A stretch of 50,264 bases of DNA from Collinsella sp. (GCA_019425015.1 JAHYYJ010000014.1:1-50264), one strand, 5' to 3'; shown: positions 1-9,027, counted from the stretch's first letter. Made by a program: numbers and translations. Notes: generated from the letters alone by a model not told the origin.

Positions 1-68
1 GGGCCAGCCCGTGGGAGGCCAGGGCGCCGCTGACCGGTGGACGGCACCGAGCCGTACGCTTGAACTGA
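1..68 (+). other. Unresolved left edge, possibly the 3' end of a gene
   Basis: These bases lead directly into a strong terminator, so something transcribed rightwards ends here. One frame is open from base 3 to a TGA at 66-68 and could be the last 21 codons of a protein, but there are too few residues to recognise it, and a structured RNA 3' end is equally possible. No identity is claimed. Confidence 0.25.
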
Positions 69-102
69 AAAGGGGGAGGCCTCGCGGCCTCCCCCTTTTT
101 TG
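68..102 (+). terminator. Rho-independent terminator
   Basis: A GC-rich 12-bp hairpin (AAAGGGGGAGGC paired with GCCTCCCCCTTT, 6-nt loop) is followed by a run of T. It ends the unit entering from the left edge. Confidence 0.9.
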
Positions 103-165
103 CGTTTACGGGGCATAAATGACTCATTTACGCCAGACGATTTAATTCTTTTTGGTATTGAGCTT

Positions 166-633
166 TTATTTAAAGAAAATAAAACGAATAACAAGGGCAA
201 CTGCTATGGCCGCAATGATCAAAAGCAGGATTGTCAGCTGATGCTGCTTGCGTCGTTTACTTGACGAAACGAAGATTGACTTTCCCTGTTTTGGCGTCTC
301 GAGATAACGAGCCGAATGCGCCAAGGTTTGCTTTGGTCGAGGACCTCTTTGTTGATGAGCGACGGATGCTTTCATCGGCTCATCACTAGCTGCGCTGTTT
401 TTAGATAATGGTGCGTCTTTCAGATATACAGGGTCTCCCGAGGCGACGCCCATATGTTTACGTCCCGTTTGGGCATCCTCGAGCGATTGATATCGGTTTC
501 TCGTCACATAATCGGGCTCTGGGTCATTGATGGGCTCTTGCGAGATGTGGGGGCGATGGAACCGTGGCGGCTGCGTAGAAGTATCTTCGCCCTGCGTCGG
601 CATAAACATATTGTTCTGGTTTTGGTCGTCCAT
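166..633 (-). CDS. Hypothetical tail-anchored membrane protein
   Basis: A 155-residue protein I do not recognise. The first ~125 residues are polar, rich in Q, N, P, S and basic residues and look disordered. A single hydrophobic helix (about residues 133-152) lies at the extreme C-terminus and ends in FIFFK, so it is a candidate tail-anchored protein with its bulk in the cytoplasm. There is no signal peptide. The ATG at 633 is preceded by AAAGGGC at suitable spacing. It is transcribed away from hsp20, and the shared upstream region carries palindromes. No function is inferred. Confidence 0.6.
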   Translation of the reverse strand: MDDQNQNNMFMPTQGEDTSTQPPRFHRPHISQEPINDPEPDYVTRNRYQSLEDAQTGRKHMGVASGDPVYLKDAPLSKNSAASDEPMKASVAHQQRGPRPKQTLAHSARYLETPKQGKSIFVSSSKRRKQHQLTILLLIIAAIAVALVIRFIFFK

Positions 634-725
634 GATGCCCTTTAGCTCGTTACCAACAACGTGTACGCGCTCATTGTAAGCCCCTTGTTATTTGTAGCTG
701 CGAACATACTTGTTATTTAAGCTCT

Positions 726-738
726 GGTTCAAAGAACC
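726..738. promoter_or_regulatory. Small perfect palindrome GGTTC-AAA-GAACC
   Basis: A 13-nt perfect inverted repeat in the divergent region between the tail-anchored protein and hsp20. Size and position fit an operator half-site pair, but no regulator is assigned. A direct repeat of CTTGTTATTT (684-693 and 709-718) lies just to the left. Confidence 0.35.
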
Positions 739-815
739 TTAACCTTACTAAAACCTGAGTCATACACACTTAGATATGCTTATAGTACTGGACTCAAAAA
801 ACTTTATAGTCGATG

Positions 816-844
816 TATATATGGGCACTGGGTGGGCATATATA
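816..844. promoter_or_regulatory. Inverted repeat TATATATG-N13-CATATATA upstream of hsp20
   Basis: Two 8-bp arms separated by a 13-nt GC-rich centre lie 66 bases before the hsp20 start. The AT arms could contain the -10 element, so this may be a promoter with an overlapping operator. It matches neither the CIRCE (HrcA) nor the HAIR (HspR) heat-shock operator that I would expect at such a gene. Confidence 0.4.
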
Positions 845-910
845 AGAGCGTCAAAAGAAGTCCCAGTCACCTAGAAGATGGCTCGGCAGTCCTTAAAAGG
901 AGTGGTAAAC

Positions 911-1342
911 ATGGCAAGCATGGTTCCTTATCGTTCGGTTTTTGGCGTTCGTCCTTCTGCTAGCTCGCTGTTCGATCTGTTTGATGATATGACCGACCTT
1001 GCAAACAACTCGATTGCCTCCAAGGCGTTCCCCGTTGACGTTGAGGACAAGGGCGATGGCTACGAGGTCAAGGCGTATCTTACCGGTGTTGCCAAGGATG
1101 ACATCGACGTCGAGCTCAATGAGGGTCGCCTGTCGATCAGTGTGAACGTCGAGGAGAGCGCCGAAAACGAGGGCAAGAACTTCCTCCAGAAGGAGTTCGG
1201 CTCGTACAGCGCGACGCGCGGCGTGTATCTGAAGGACGCTTCGAGCGAGGGCCTTTCGGCTAAGTATGCTGACGGCATCCTGACCGTTACGGTTCCCAAG
1301 ATTGTCGAGAAGAAGAACGTCACGAAGATTTCTATCGACTAA
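911..1342 (+). CDS. Hsp20/alpha-crystallin family small heat-shock protein
   Basis: A 143-residue small heat-shock protein, an ATP-independent holdase that binds unfolding proteins in the cytoplasm. The central part shows the alpha-crystallin beta-sandwich pattern: FPVDVEDKGDGYEVKAYL, then GVAKDDIDVEL and GRLSISVN, ending in the family signature ADGILTVTVPK, with a short basic tail. The start chosen is ATG 911, which has AAAGGAG eight bases upstream; an in-frame ATG at 878 has no good ribosome site. The gene is monocistronic, flanked by a terminator at 1375 and by the palindromes at 726-844 that may control it. Confidence 0.93.
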   Translation: MASMVPYRSVFGVRPSASSLFDLFDDMTDLANNSIASKAFPVDVEDKGDGYEVKAYLTGVAKDDIDVELNEGRLSISVNVEESAENEGKNFLQKEFGSYSATRGVYLKDASSEGLSAKYADGILTVTVPKIVEKKNVTKISID

Positions 1343-1374
1343 CGATGGCTCTGCTTCAATCGAGAGTATGAATT

Positions 1375-1409
1375 AAGGGGGCTGGGAAGTGATTCCCAGC
1401 CCCCTTTTG
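1375..1409. terminator. Bidirectional terminator between hsp20 and walJ
   Basis: A perfect 14-bp stem (AAGGGGGCTGGGAA, loop GTGA) has T-rich sequence on the + side and the matching A-run for the - strand. It lies between two converging genes and can serve both. Confidence 0.9.
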
Positions 1410-1423
1410 TTGTCTTGAGTGGG

Positions 1424-2233
1424 CTATTGAATAGTTGTCGGTTGATACTGACTTGTAGGGCGTATCGAGAGCTTCCGTGGCCCTTGAAGACAGGTGGCTG
1501 AGCTGCCGAGTTCATCATCGAGACTTGCATCAAGCGCGTTGGCATAGCTTTTGACGGTAAGGCTTGGACGATTATTGTCCTGGCTGATATGCATGGCGAT
1601 GAGCTGTTCGGTGCGATCGGTAACAAGTTCTCGCGCGGCTTCGGCGGCCTGGTTGTTGGAGAGGTGCCCCTTTGTGGACAGGATGCGCTCCTGAAGAAAG
1701 CGTGGGTACGGTCCTTCGCGCAACATAGTTACATCGTGGTTACTTTCGAGCGCGAGAACTCGACAGTCTTTGAGGATGCCTATGGCCTTGCTCGATAACT
1801 CTCCGGTGTCGGTGGCAAACCCAATGGAATCATCGAGAGCATTAAATCGATAGCCGACAGGATTGATGACATCGTGCGATGTTGAGTAGGTTTGCACGTG
1901 GATGCCGGCAATGGATAGGGTGTCACCGGGATCGAACTCCTCGACAGACAGATACGAAAGATTTTCTTTGCTCGAAAGTGTGCCCCTGCTGGCATAGAGG
2001 GGGCCGTGCCAGTGCTTGCACCATACATTGAGCCCCTTGATATGGTCACCATGCTCATGGGTGATTACAAGAGCGGCGACGTCGTCTGCCGAGAGGCCAA
2101 GCTCCGCCATGCGTTTAAGTGTCTCGCGGCGGGACAGGCCGTTGTCGATCATGATGAGCCCCTGAGGTCCCTCGACGAGTGCGCAGTTGCCTTTTGAGCC
2201 GCTGCCGAGGATATGAAGGTGCAGGCGAGACAT
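1424..2233 (-). CDS. walJ: WalJ/YycJ-type metallo-beta-lactamase-fold hydrolase
   Basis: A cytoplasmic MBL-fold hydrolase of 269 residues, close to the usual ~264 of the YycJ/WalJ family, which are thought to act as exonucleases linked to cell-wall or DNA homeostasis. From the start used here the chain opens HLHILGSGSKGNC, typical of the family, and the metal motif THEHGDH sits at residues 58-64 (ligands H59, H61, D63, H64). The ATG at 2233 is taken because homology begins there; a longer in-frame start at 2314 would overlap the divergent tilS. The ribosome site is weak, so the start is less certain than the family. Confidence 0.85.
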   Translation of the reverse strand: MSRLHLHILGSGSKGNCALVEGPQGLIMIDNGLSRRETLKRMAELGLSADDVAALVITHEHGDHIKGLNVWCKHWHGPLYASRGTLSSKENLSYLSVEEFDPGDTLSIAGIHVQTYSTSHDVINPVGYRFNALDDSIGFATDTGELSSKAIGILKDCRVLALESNHDVTMLREGPYPRFLQERILSTKGHLSNNQAAEAARELVTDRTEQLIAMHISQDNNRPSLTVKSYANALDASLDDELGSSATCLQGPRKLSIRPTSQYQPTTIQ

Positions 2234-2281
2234 AAGATTCCAAAGGATACAATGGGTGCGGACGAATAGAGGAGGAAGCGA

Positions 2282-3823
2282 ATGCCAACGGTATCTCAGC
2301 ACTATGGACATCATGCCGCGCCGAGGACGGATAAGAGCGCCCTGGCAACGCGGCAGGCCGCTGCCCCCGTAGTGCTCATGGTATCAGGCGGTGCGGACTC
2401 GACGGCGCTGCTCCTTATGGCTTGCACATCAAAGCTGGATATCCAGGACGGGCGCGGCGTCGCTCCCATTGCGCGCGAGCGATTGCACGTGCTGCATGTA
2501 AACCATCATCTGCGCGGGGAGGCATCCGATGGCGACGAGGCCTTTGTACGTGACCTGTGCGTGCAATACGGCTTGCCGCTGTGTGTTGAGCATGCCTATT
2601 TTGATGACGAATCGGGCAATATCGAGGCTGCGGCTCGTGAGGTGCGCTATGCCGCGGCACGGAGATATGTTCGCGAACTTTGTGCCGAATCGGGCGCACC
2701 GCGGACGGCGGCTCGTATCTGTACCGCGCATACTTCGTCGGACCGCGCGGAAACATTTTTGATGAATGCCATTAAAGGGTCGGGTCCCGCGGGTCTATCG
2801 AGCATTCCGCGCCGTCGGAACATTGTGGTTCGCCCTTTGCTCGACCTCACGCACGATGAACTCGTGAGCTATCTGCAGGTGCACGGTCAGCCATGGCGGG
2901 AAGATGAAAGCAACGAGGACGTTTCGTACCTGCGCAACTATGTACGCCATCGGGTGATGCCGGTGGTGGCACGGCGCAACGCGAGCGTCTGTAAGACGAT
3001 TGGCGCCGCTTGCGAAATTCTGGGCGACGAAGACGCCTTTCTTTCCCAGCTTTCGGCACAGGCGTTTCGAAGCTGCCTGCGCAAGGAAGCGGCGGGCGCA
3101 CTGGTGCTCGATGCGCGCCGTCTTGCCGCCGCTGAGGTTGTGATTGCACGGCGTATCGTGCGGTTGGCGATTAAGCGCATTGATCCCGACGCGCGACCGG
3201 AGATGCGGCACGTGGAGCGCGTGCTCTCCTGTGTCGCTGCGGGCTCGGGTTCGGTAACGCTTCCTGCGGGAATTGATGCCCGTGTGGAGTTTGGCATGCT
3301 GGCGTTCAAGGTCCCGGCGGCGCGCGAGGGCTTAGTGGCCGACTGGATCTCCGTTCCCGGTCGTCTGCCGCTGGGGGCGGGGCGTATGCTGACAGCAGAG
3401 CCGATGGCTGTGGAGCCGGGGCGCGATATCGTGCACCGTGCCCGCGAGCTTGCTGCTGACGGAGAGGTTGCGGCCTTGGTGGATGCGGCGGCCCTAGGGT
3501 TCGCCGACCGCGATAGCGAGCGGATGCTAGCCGGCTCGCGCGGGGAGATTCCCGCCGAGGCGCGATTGGCGCGCCTGTGGGTGGATAGCCCTGTGCCGGG
3601 AGACGTGATGTGCCCGTTGGGGATGAGCGGTCGAAGCAAGAAAGTGTCAGACCTGTTGAACGAGGCGCGCATTCCTGTTTCAGCCCGCTCTGGCGTACCC
3701 GTGGTAAGAACGGCTCCGGGAGGTGCCGTAGTATGGGTCGCGGGCGTTCGCGCGGACGAACGTTTTAAGTGCACGGCGGCGACGCGCGTGGCCTATCTGC
3801 TCCGCGTAGTCGATGCGGAATAG
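2282..3823 (+). CDS. tilS: tRNA(Ile)-lysidine synthetase
   Basis: TilS uses ATP to attach lysine to C34 of the CAU-anticodon tRNA-Ile, switching its identity from Met to Ile; it is essential. The PP-loop SGGADS is at residues 35-40, followed by VNHHLRGEASDGDEAFV and the TAHTSSDRAETFLMN block typical of the family. The protein is 513 residues, with the usual C-terminal substrate domains. ATG 2282 has a strong AGGAGG site. It opens the tilS-hpt-ftsH cluster found in many Gram-positives, divergent from walJ with 48 bases between starts. Confidence 0.95.
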   Translation: MPTVSQHYGHHAAPRTDKSALATRQAAAPVVLMVSGGADSTALLLMACTSKLDIQDGRGVAPIARERLHVLHVNHHLRGEASDGDEAFVRDLCVQYGLPLCVEHAYFDDESGNIEAAAREVRYAAARRYVRELCAESGAPRTAARICTAHTSSDRAETFLMNAIKGSGPAGLSSIPRRRNIVVRPLLDLTHDELVSYLQVHGQPWREDESNEDVSYLRNYVRHRVMPVVARRNASVCKTIGAACEILGDEDAFLSQLSAQAFRSCLRKEAAGALVLDARRLAAAEVVIARRIVRLAIKRIDPDARPEMRHVERVLSCVAAGSGSVTLPAGIDARVEFGMLAFKVPAAREGLVADWISVPGRLPLGAGRMLTAEPMAVEPGRDIVHRARELAADGEVAALVDAAALGFADRDSERMLAGSRGEIPAEARLARLWVDSPVPGDVMCPLGMSGRSKKVSDLLNEARIPVSARSGVPVVRTAPGGAVVWVAGVRADERFKCTAATRVAYLLRVVDAE

Positions 3824-3970
3824 TGCCTTGCGCCTACTATTCTGTGCGACGTTGACGGTATTCCCGCACTGATGGCGCACGGGCTGGTAAATATACCCCG
3901 TGCGCTGCTAGAATGTGTAGTTCGCGTCCATACGGCGGTGTGTGGGCGATAAGCACAAGAAAGGGTTGTC

Positions 3971-4519
3971 ATGGCTTCTCAACATCCGGATATCGAGAAG
4001 GTTCTGTTTACGCAGGAGGATATCGACGGTATCGTCTCTCGCCTAGGCGAGCAGATTACTCGCGACTACGCGGGTAAGGACCTGGTGCTGATTGCGGTCC
4101 TGCGCGGCGCCGTGGTCTTTATGGGCGACCTGATGCGCAAGATCGAGCTGCCGACCAACATCGATTTCATGGCTGTTTCGAGCTATGGCGACGGTGTGAA
4201 GTCTTCGGGCATCGTGCGTATCATTAAGGACCTGGATATCGACATCCGTGGTCGCGACGTGCTGATCGTCGAGGACATTCTGGACTCGGGGCTGACGCTC
4301 AAGTATCTGATGAAGAACCTTGAGAGCCGCAAGCCCGCCTCGCTGGAGGTCGCCGCCTTCCTGTGGAAGGACGTTGAGGACCGCGTCTCGGCCGTCACGC
4401 CCAAGTATGTTGGAACCCATTGCCCCGATGCCTTTGTGGTGGGCTACGGCCTCGACTATGCCGAGCGCTATCGCAACCTTCCGTATCTGGGCATTTTGAA
4501 ACCGGAGGTTTATTCGTAA
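3971..4519 (+). CDS. hpt: Hypoxanthine phosphoribosyltransferase
   Basis: A purine-salvage enzyme that converts hypoxanthine or guanine plus PRPP into IMP or GMP in the cytoplasm. It has 182 residues, the usual size. The PRPP-binding loop VLIVEDILDSGLTL spans residues 97-110, and an upstream VLRGAVVFMGDL block matches the family. The start has AAAGGG eight bases upstream. The stop codon lies one base before the ftsH start, so the two are translationally coupled, as in the conserved tilS-hpt-ftsH arrangement. Confidence 0.96.
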   Translation: MASQHPDIEKVLFTQEDIDGIVSRLGEQITRDYAGKDLVLIAVLRGAVVFMGDLMRKIELPTNIDFMAVSSYGDGVKSSGIVRIIKDLDIDIRGRDVLIVEDILDSGLTLKYLMKNLESRKPASLEVAAFLWKDVEDRVSAVTPKYVGTHCPDAFVVGYGLDYAERYRNLPYLGILKPEVYS

Positions 4520-4520
4520 G

Positions 4521-6659
4521 ATGCCCGACGACCGTAACGATAACAATTCTCAGACTCCCCGGGAGCCTAAGATCCCGGGGATGCCCGGAGGCAAGAAGCC
4601 CACGCGTACGGGCTGGCTGTATTTTATTTTGGCTTGCGCGCTTCTGGGCTATGCCTTCTTTAACATGGGCTCCGGCTTTGCCAACTCCAGCAATACCGTT
4701 AAGCTCGCGACGAGCGAGATGGTGAGCGCCATTAAGCAGGATCGCGTCGAAGATTTGACCTATACGGTTCAAGACGGAAGCGTGGCGGGTCATTACTGGA
4801 AGACGAAAAAGGACAAGGGCGATACGAGCGAGCTCAAGAGCTTTTCCTCGACCTATGTCGGCTCCGATTCGCTTGCCGAGCTTATGGCGGAGCACCCCGA
4901 TACCAAGTACATCGTCAACACCAACGACCCCGATTTTTGGGGCGACCTGGCGATGAGCGTGCTGCCGACGATTGCCCTGATCGCCATCATGTTCTACTTT
5001 ATGCGTCAGATGATGGGCGCCAATAATAGGAACATGCAGTTTGGCAAGACCAATGCCAAGACCAACGAGGCTACGCGTCCCAAGGTCAAGTTCGAGGACG
5101 TTGCCGGCGTGGACGAGGCCGTCGAGGAGCTCGAGGAGATTCGCGACTTCCTGAGCGATCCGGACCGCTATCGCAAACTGGGTGCCAAGATTCCGCGCGG
5201 CGTTTTGCTGGTGGGCCCTCCGGGTACCGGTAAGACGCTGCTAGCTAAGGCCGTTGCCGGCGAGGCGGGCGTGCCGTTCTTTAGCATCTCGGGTTCTGAC
5301 TTTGTCGAGATGTTCGTGGGCGTCGGCGCCAGCCGCGTGCGCGACCTCTTTAAGGAGGCCAAGTCCCAGGCTCCGTCGATCATCTTTATTGATGAGATCG
5401 ATGCCGTGGGACGTCAGCGCGGAGCCGGTCTGGGCGGCGGTCACGACGAGCGCGAGCAGACGCTCAACCAGCTGCTGGTCGAGATGGACGGTTTTGAGGA
5501 AAGCGAGTCGGTCATCCTGATCGCCGCAACCAACCGTCCTGACATCCTGGATCCGGCATTGCTGCGTCCCGGCCGTTTTGACCGTCAGGTTACGGTCGAC
5601 CGTCCGGATGTGAAGGGCCGCGAGCAGATCTTGCGCGTGCATGCCGAGAACAAGCCGATGGACGAGGACGTTAAGTTTGAGAAGCTCGCCCAGATGACCG
5701 TTGGCTTTACTGGTGCCGATTTGGCGAACCTGCTCAACGAGTCTGCGTTGCTGGCCGCTCGCCGTCATCGTTCTGTGATCTCGATGGACGAGGTCGAGGA
5801 GTCGATGGAGCGCGTGATTGCCGGACCGCAACGCAAGGGTCGCGTGATGACCGAAGCCGAGCGCACCACGATTGCCTACCATGAGAGCGGTCACGCTTTG
5901 GTGGGCCACATCCTGGAGCACTCCGATCCGGTTCATAAGATCTCGATCGTCAGCCGCGGTCAGGCCCTGGGCTACACACTGCAGCTTCCGCAGGAGGATC
6001 ACTTCCTCAAGACCAAGAACGAGATGCTCGACGAGCTCGCCGTGTTCTTGGGCGGTCGCGTTGCCGAGGAGCTCATGTGCGACGACATCACGTCGGGCGC
6101 GAGCAACGATCTGGAGCGCGCGACTAAGATGGCGCGCGAGATGGTCACGCGCTTGGGCATGAGCGAGGAGTTGGGCACGCAAGTGTTTGGCGAGGCGCAG
6201 CATCAGGTGTTCCTGGGTCGCGACTATGCCGATCACCAGGATTACTCCGAGGAGACGGCGCGTCGCATCGACATCGAGGTCCAGCGCATTATGCGTGAGG
6301 CCCATCGTCGTGCGGTCGAGATTTTGGATGCCCGCCGCGATCAACTCGATCTGATGGCCAAGGTGCTGCTTGAGCGCGAGACCGTCGAGGGTGACGCCGT
6401 GAACGCCCTGCTCGACAACAAGTGGGACGCTTACCTTGAGCGCGAGGGCGATATCCTGGCGGCCAAGGAGGAGCGCAACGCCAAGGCGGCCGGCATGCCG
6501 ACCAAGAAGCGCTCGCCTCGCATGAGCGAGGAGGAGTTGGCGGCTGATGCCGCGGCCTTTGCGCAGGCGGCCATGCAGGAGGATGCCGAAGCCGCATCCG
6601 ATGATGCCGGAGATGGCAATGCTGCCAACGCTGACGGCAACACCGACGCCGACAAATAG
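4521..6659 (+). CDS. ftsH: ATP-dependent membrane zinc protease FtsH
   Basis: A hexameric AAA+ protease that extracts and degrades membrane and regulatory proteins. It has 712 residues: TM1 at about 31-50, an outside domain, TM2 at about 141-162, Walker A GPPGTGKT at 232-239, Walker B IIFIDE at 287-292, and the second-region-of-homology block ATNRPDILDPALLRPGRFDR. The zinc motif is HESGH (454-458) instead of the commoner HEAGH, a mild change that keeps both His and the Glu. The C-terminal ~55 residues are Ala/Asp-rich and probably unstructured. It is coupled to hpt and ends at a strong terminator. Confidence 0.97.
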   Translation: MPDDRNDNNSQTPREPKIPGMPGGKKPTRTGWLYFILACALLGYAFFNMGSGFANSSNTVKLATSEMVSAIKQDRVEDLTYTVQDGSVAGHYWKTKKDKGDTSELKSFSSTYVGSDSLAELMAEHPDTKYIVNTNDPDFWGDLAMSVLPTIALIAIMFYFMRQMMGANNRNMQFGKTNAKTNEATRPKVKFEDVAGVDEAVEELEEIRDFLSDPDRYRKLGAKIPRGVLLVGPPGTGKTLLAKAVAGEAGVPFFSISGSDFVEMFVGVGASRVRDLFKEAKSQAPSIIFIDEIDAVGRQRGAGLGGGHDEREQTLNQLLVEMDGFEESESVILIAATNRPDILDPALLRPGRFDRQVTVDRPDVKGREQILRVHAENKPMDEDVKFEKLAQMTVGFTGADLANLLNESALLAARRHRSVISMDEVEESMERVIAGPQRKGRVMTEAERTTIAYHESGHALVGHILEHSDPVHKISIVSRGQALGYTLQLPQEDHFLKTKNEMLDELAVFLGGRVAEELMCDDITSGASNDLERATKMAREMVTRLGMSEELGTQVFGEAQHQVFLGRDYADHQDYSEETARRIDIEVQRIMREAHRRAVEILDARRDQLDLMAKVLLERETVEGDAVNALLDNKWDAYLEREGDILAAKEERNAKAAGMPTKKRSPRMSEEELAADAAAFAQAAMQEDAEAASDDAGDGNAANADGNTDADK

Positions 6660-6671
6660 TTCTTGTAGCGA

Positions 6672-6709
6672 AAGCCTCCGCGGGGAAACCTGTGGAGGCT
6701 CTTTCTTTT
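6672..6709 (+). terminator. Terminator of the tilS-hpt-ftsH unit
   Basis: An AGCCTCC...GGAGGCT hairpin with a GAAA-containing loop is followed by CTTTCTTTT, directly after the ftsH stop. Confidence 0.85.
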
Positions 6710-6716
6710 GAGCGAT

Positions 6717-6780
6717 ATGTTGATTGGGGACAGACTTAAATGAGCGTTTTCACGCATTTAAGTCTGTCCCCAATCAACAT
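6717..6780. repeat. GGGAC-type palindromic element, 26-bp perfect arms
   Basis: Two perfect 26-bp arms (6717-6742 and 6755-6780) flank a 12-nt loop. Each arm contains GGGGACAGACTTAAATG or its complement. It follows the ftsH terminator, so termination does not need it. It belongs with the other GGGAC palindromes of this window. Confidence 0.9.
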
Positions 6781-6804
6781 TGTGGCGCTCTAGTTGGCTA
6801 AAGC

Positions 6805-6810
6805 GTACAA
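6805..6810 (+). promoter_or_regulatory. Candidate -10 box TACAAT of the aminotransferase gene
   Basis: TACAAT lies 25 bases before ATG 6836. Transcription would start near 6817, downstream of the in-frame TTG at 6794, which argues for the ATG as the true start. The -35 is not clear. Confidence 0.45.
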
Positions 6811-6835
6811 TAGCGCCTATGTGAAAGGGGAACAG

Positions 6836-8020
6836 ATGATCAACGAAACTATGTATGCTCGCGGTGCGGAAAGCTCCATCATCCGTGAGATTTTTAGCTA
6901 TGGCCTTGAGCGCAAGGCGCAGATCGGTGCGGAAAACGTATTCGATTTTTCGCTGGGCAACCCGAGTGTTCCGGCGCCCGCTGCCGTGGCTGAGTCGATT
7001 AAGAAGGCCCTGGAGCTGCCGAGCGACCAGCTGCACGGCTACACGCCCGCACCGGGCCTGCCGCAATGTCGTGCCGCTGTGGCCGAATCGCTCAACCGCC
7101 GCTTTGGCACGAGCTATGAGGGCAAAGACGTCTTTATGACGGTGGGTGCCGCGGCTTCGCTCACCTGCACGCTCAACGCCGTTACGAACCCGGGCGACGA
7201 GGTTATTGTTATCGCCCCGTACTTTCCGGAGTATCGCGTTTGGATTGAGAAGGCCGGCTGTACGTGTGTTGAGGCGCTCGCCGATGAAGATACGTTCCAG
7301 CTGAGCGTGGACAACGTGCTCAAGGCGATCAGCGATAAGACGGCGGCCGTCATCATCGACTCTCCCAACAATCCGACCGGTGCCGTATATACATGCGACA
7401 CGCTGACGCGACTGGCCAACGTTCTGCGCGAGGCCAACGCTCAGCGCGATCCCGAGAATCCGATTATGCTCATCTCGGATGAGCCGTACCGCGAAATCGT
7501 GTACGGTGCCGAGGTGCCTTGGGTGCCCTCGATTTACGAGCACACCATCGTGTGCTACTCGTATTCCAAGTCGCTGTCGCTGCCGGGTGAGCGCGTGGGG
7601 TGGATCTTGGTTCCCAACACCAATCCGCAGGCCGCCCGTCTGATGCCGGCTGTTGCGGGTGCTGCCCGTACGCTGGGTTTTGTATGCGCACCGGCACTCT
7701 TCCAGCGCGTAATTATCGACTGCATCGATGAGCCGAGTGACGTTGAGGCCTATGCACGCAACCGCACCGCGCTTACCGACGCACTAGCGGAGTATGGCTA
7801 CACCTATGTTGAGCCGGATGGCGCGTTCTACCTATGGGTGAAAGCGTTGGAGCCCGATGCGAATGCGTTTTGCGAGCGCGCAAAGAAGTATGAGTTGCTT
7901 GCGGTTCCCTCGGACAGCTTTGGTATGCCGGGTTGGTTCCGCCTGGGCTATTGCGTGAGTTACGAAACGATTGTCAATTCGCTACCCGCTTGGAAACAGT
8001 TGGCGGACGAGTATCGTTAA
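6836..8020 (+). CDS. PLP-dependent class I/II aminotransferase
   Basis: A 394-residue cytoplasmic fold-type I aminotransferase. The cofactor-binding features are clear: SPNNPTG at 176-182, SDEPYRE at 214-220 and SYSKSLSLPGERVG around the Schiff-base lysine K245. The substrate cannot be read from sequence; aspartate/alanine-type aminotransferases share these motifs. ATG 6836 is chosen because AAAGGGG lies five bases upstream and a -10 box precedes it; in-frame TTG 6794 and GTG 6821 are less likely. It has its own promoter after the ftsH terminator and a 166-base gap before the next gene. Confidence 0.88.
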   Translation: MINETMYARGAESSIIREIFSYGLERKAQIGAENVFDFSLGNPSVPAPAAVAESIKKALELPSDQLHGYTPAPGLPQCRAAVAESLNRRFGTSYEGKDVFMTVGAAASLTCTLNAVTNPGDEVIVIAPYFPEYRVWIEKAGCTCVEALADEDTFQLSVDNVLKAISDKTAAVIIDSPNNPTGAVYTCDTLTRLANVLREANAQRDPENPIMLISDEPYREIVYGAEVPWVPSIYEHTIVCYSYSKSLSLPGERVGWILVPNTNPQAARLMPAVAGAARTLGFVCAPALFQRVIIDCIDEPSDVEAYARNRTALTDALAEYGYTYVEPDGAFYLWVKALEPDANAFCERAKKYELLAVPSDSFGMPGWFRLGYCVSYETIVNSLPAWKQLADEYR

Positions 8021-8054
8021 AAGCAAAGCGATCTGCCTACAATGTTTTACGTGA

Positions 8055-8085
8055 AACGGGGTTTGGTGTTAAGCCGGACCCCGTT
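8055..8085. repeat. Hairpin AACGGGGT/ACCCCGTT after the aminotransferase gene
   Basis: An 8-bp perfect stem with a 15-nt loop. No T-run follows, so it is a weak terminator at best. Confidence 0.5.
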
Positions 8086-8185
8086 GTCATGGACGTTGTG
8101 TCTTTGGGATGGAGTGGTTTTACGACTATCGAAGGCTATGCGTACAATGAATATAAGCGACGGCCGTGCCAGATAAGGAGACCTG

Positions 8186-9007
8186 ATGCCCTACCTGCTT
8201 TCTTGTGACATTCATACCCATACGATGTTCTCTGCGCATGCATATTCGACCATTGAGGAGAATGTGTACTGGGCGGCAGAGCGTGGTCTGCAGGTGCTCG
8301 GATCTGCCGACCATTTGAGCTCTATGGTTACGGCTTGCCCCAATGACCTGCGCAGTTACCAGTTCTTTATCAACCAGGATATCTGGCCGCGCATTTGGAG
8401 CGGCGTGCTGGTGCTGCGTGGTGCCGAGGCCGATATCGTTTCGCTGGACGGAAGCCTGTTTGGCGAGGACACTCCTGTCACGCTCGATATTGCCGGCGAT
8501 TCGTACAGCCGTCAGCATTCGCTGTTCGATTTGGTTACGCGTAATTTGGATTATTTGGTTGCGAGCGTGCATAATTCGCAGATTGCTGAAGGCGCGACGC
8601 TGGCCCAGACGACCGAGATGTATATCAATGCCCTGGAGCACCCCAAGGTGTTCATGCTGGGTCACACGGGGCGTTCGGGCGTGCCGTTCGATATCGACGA
8701 GGTGCTGTTGGCAGCTAAGGCCAAGCACAAGATTATCGAGATCAACAACCATAGTCTTGAACACGGTGTCGACACTGAGCATTGGGCCGTATGCCGCAAG
8801 ATCGCCGAGCGCTGCGCCGAGCTGGGCGTGGGCATTGGCGTGTCAACCGATGCCCACATTGGCATGGCCATTGGCAAGCTCGATCACGCGCGCAAGATGC
8901 TCGACGAGATTCACTTCCCGCTGGATTTGATCGTGACGCGCGACCGCGAGACGCTGCTGCGCGAGATGGCGGCAGCCGGCGTGTGCGATCTGCGCAATGG
9001 GATGTAG
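8186..9007 (+). CDS. PHP-domain phosphatase (YcdX-like)
   Basis: A metal-dependent PHP-domain hydrolase of 273 residues, probably a phosphoesterase like E. coli YcdX. Metal-binding His residues are seen in the N-terminal CDIHTHTMFS motif (H10, H12), in GSADHLSS, in VASVHNS, in GHTGRSG and in the C-terminal STDAHIG. These match the YcdX branch rather than histidinol phosphatase or the PolC PHP domain. The start has AAGGAG seven bases upstream, and TACAAT near 8149 may be its -10 box. It converges with the methyltransferase gene across a shared terminator. The natural substrate is unknown. Confidence 0.85.
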   Translation: MPYLLSCDIHTHTMFSAHAYSTIEENVYWAAERGLQVLGSADHLSSMVTACPNDLRSYQFFINQDIWPRIWSGVLVLRGAEADIVSLDGSLFGEDTPVTLDIAGDSYSRQHSLFDLVTRNLDYLVASVHNSQIAEGATLAQTTEMYINALEHPKVFMLGHTGRSGVPFDIDEVLLAAKAKHKIIEINNHSLEHGVDTEHWAVCRKIAERCAELGVGIGVSTDAHIGMAIGKLDHARKMLDEIHFPLDLIVTRDRETLLREMAAAGVCDLRNGM

Positions 9008-9027
9008 CGGAGTTTATAAACCAAGCG

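Noticed and set aside
634..910. CIRCE or HAIR heat-shock operator at hsp20
   Set aside because: CTGAGT and ACTCAA half-sites exist near 755 and 792 but their spacing and order do not give the HspR or HrcA inverted repeat.
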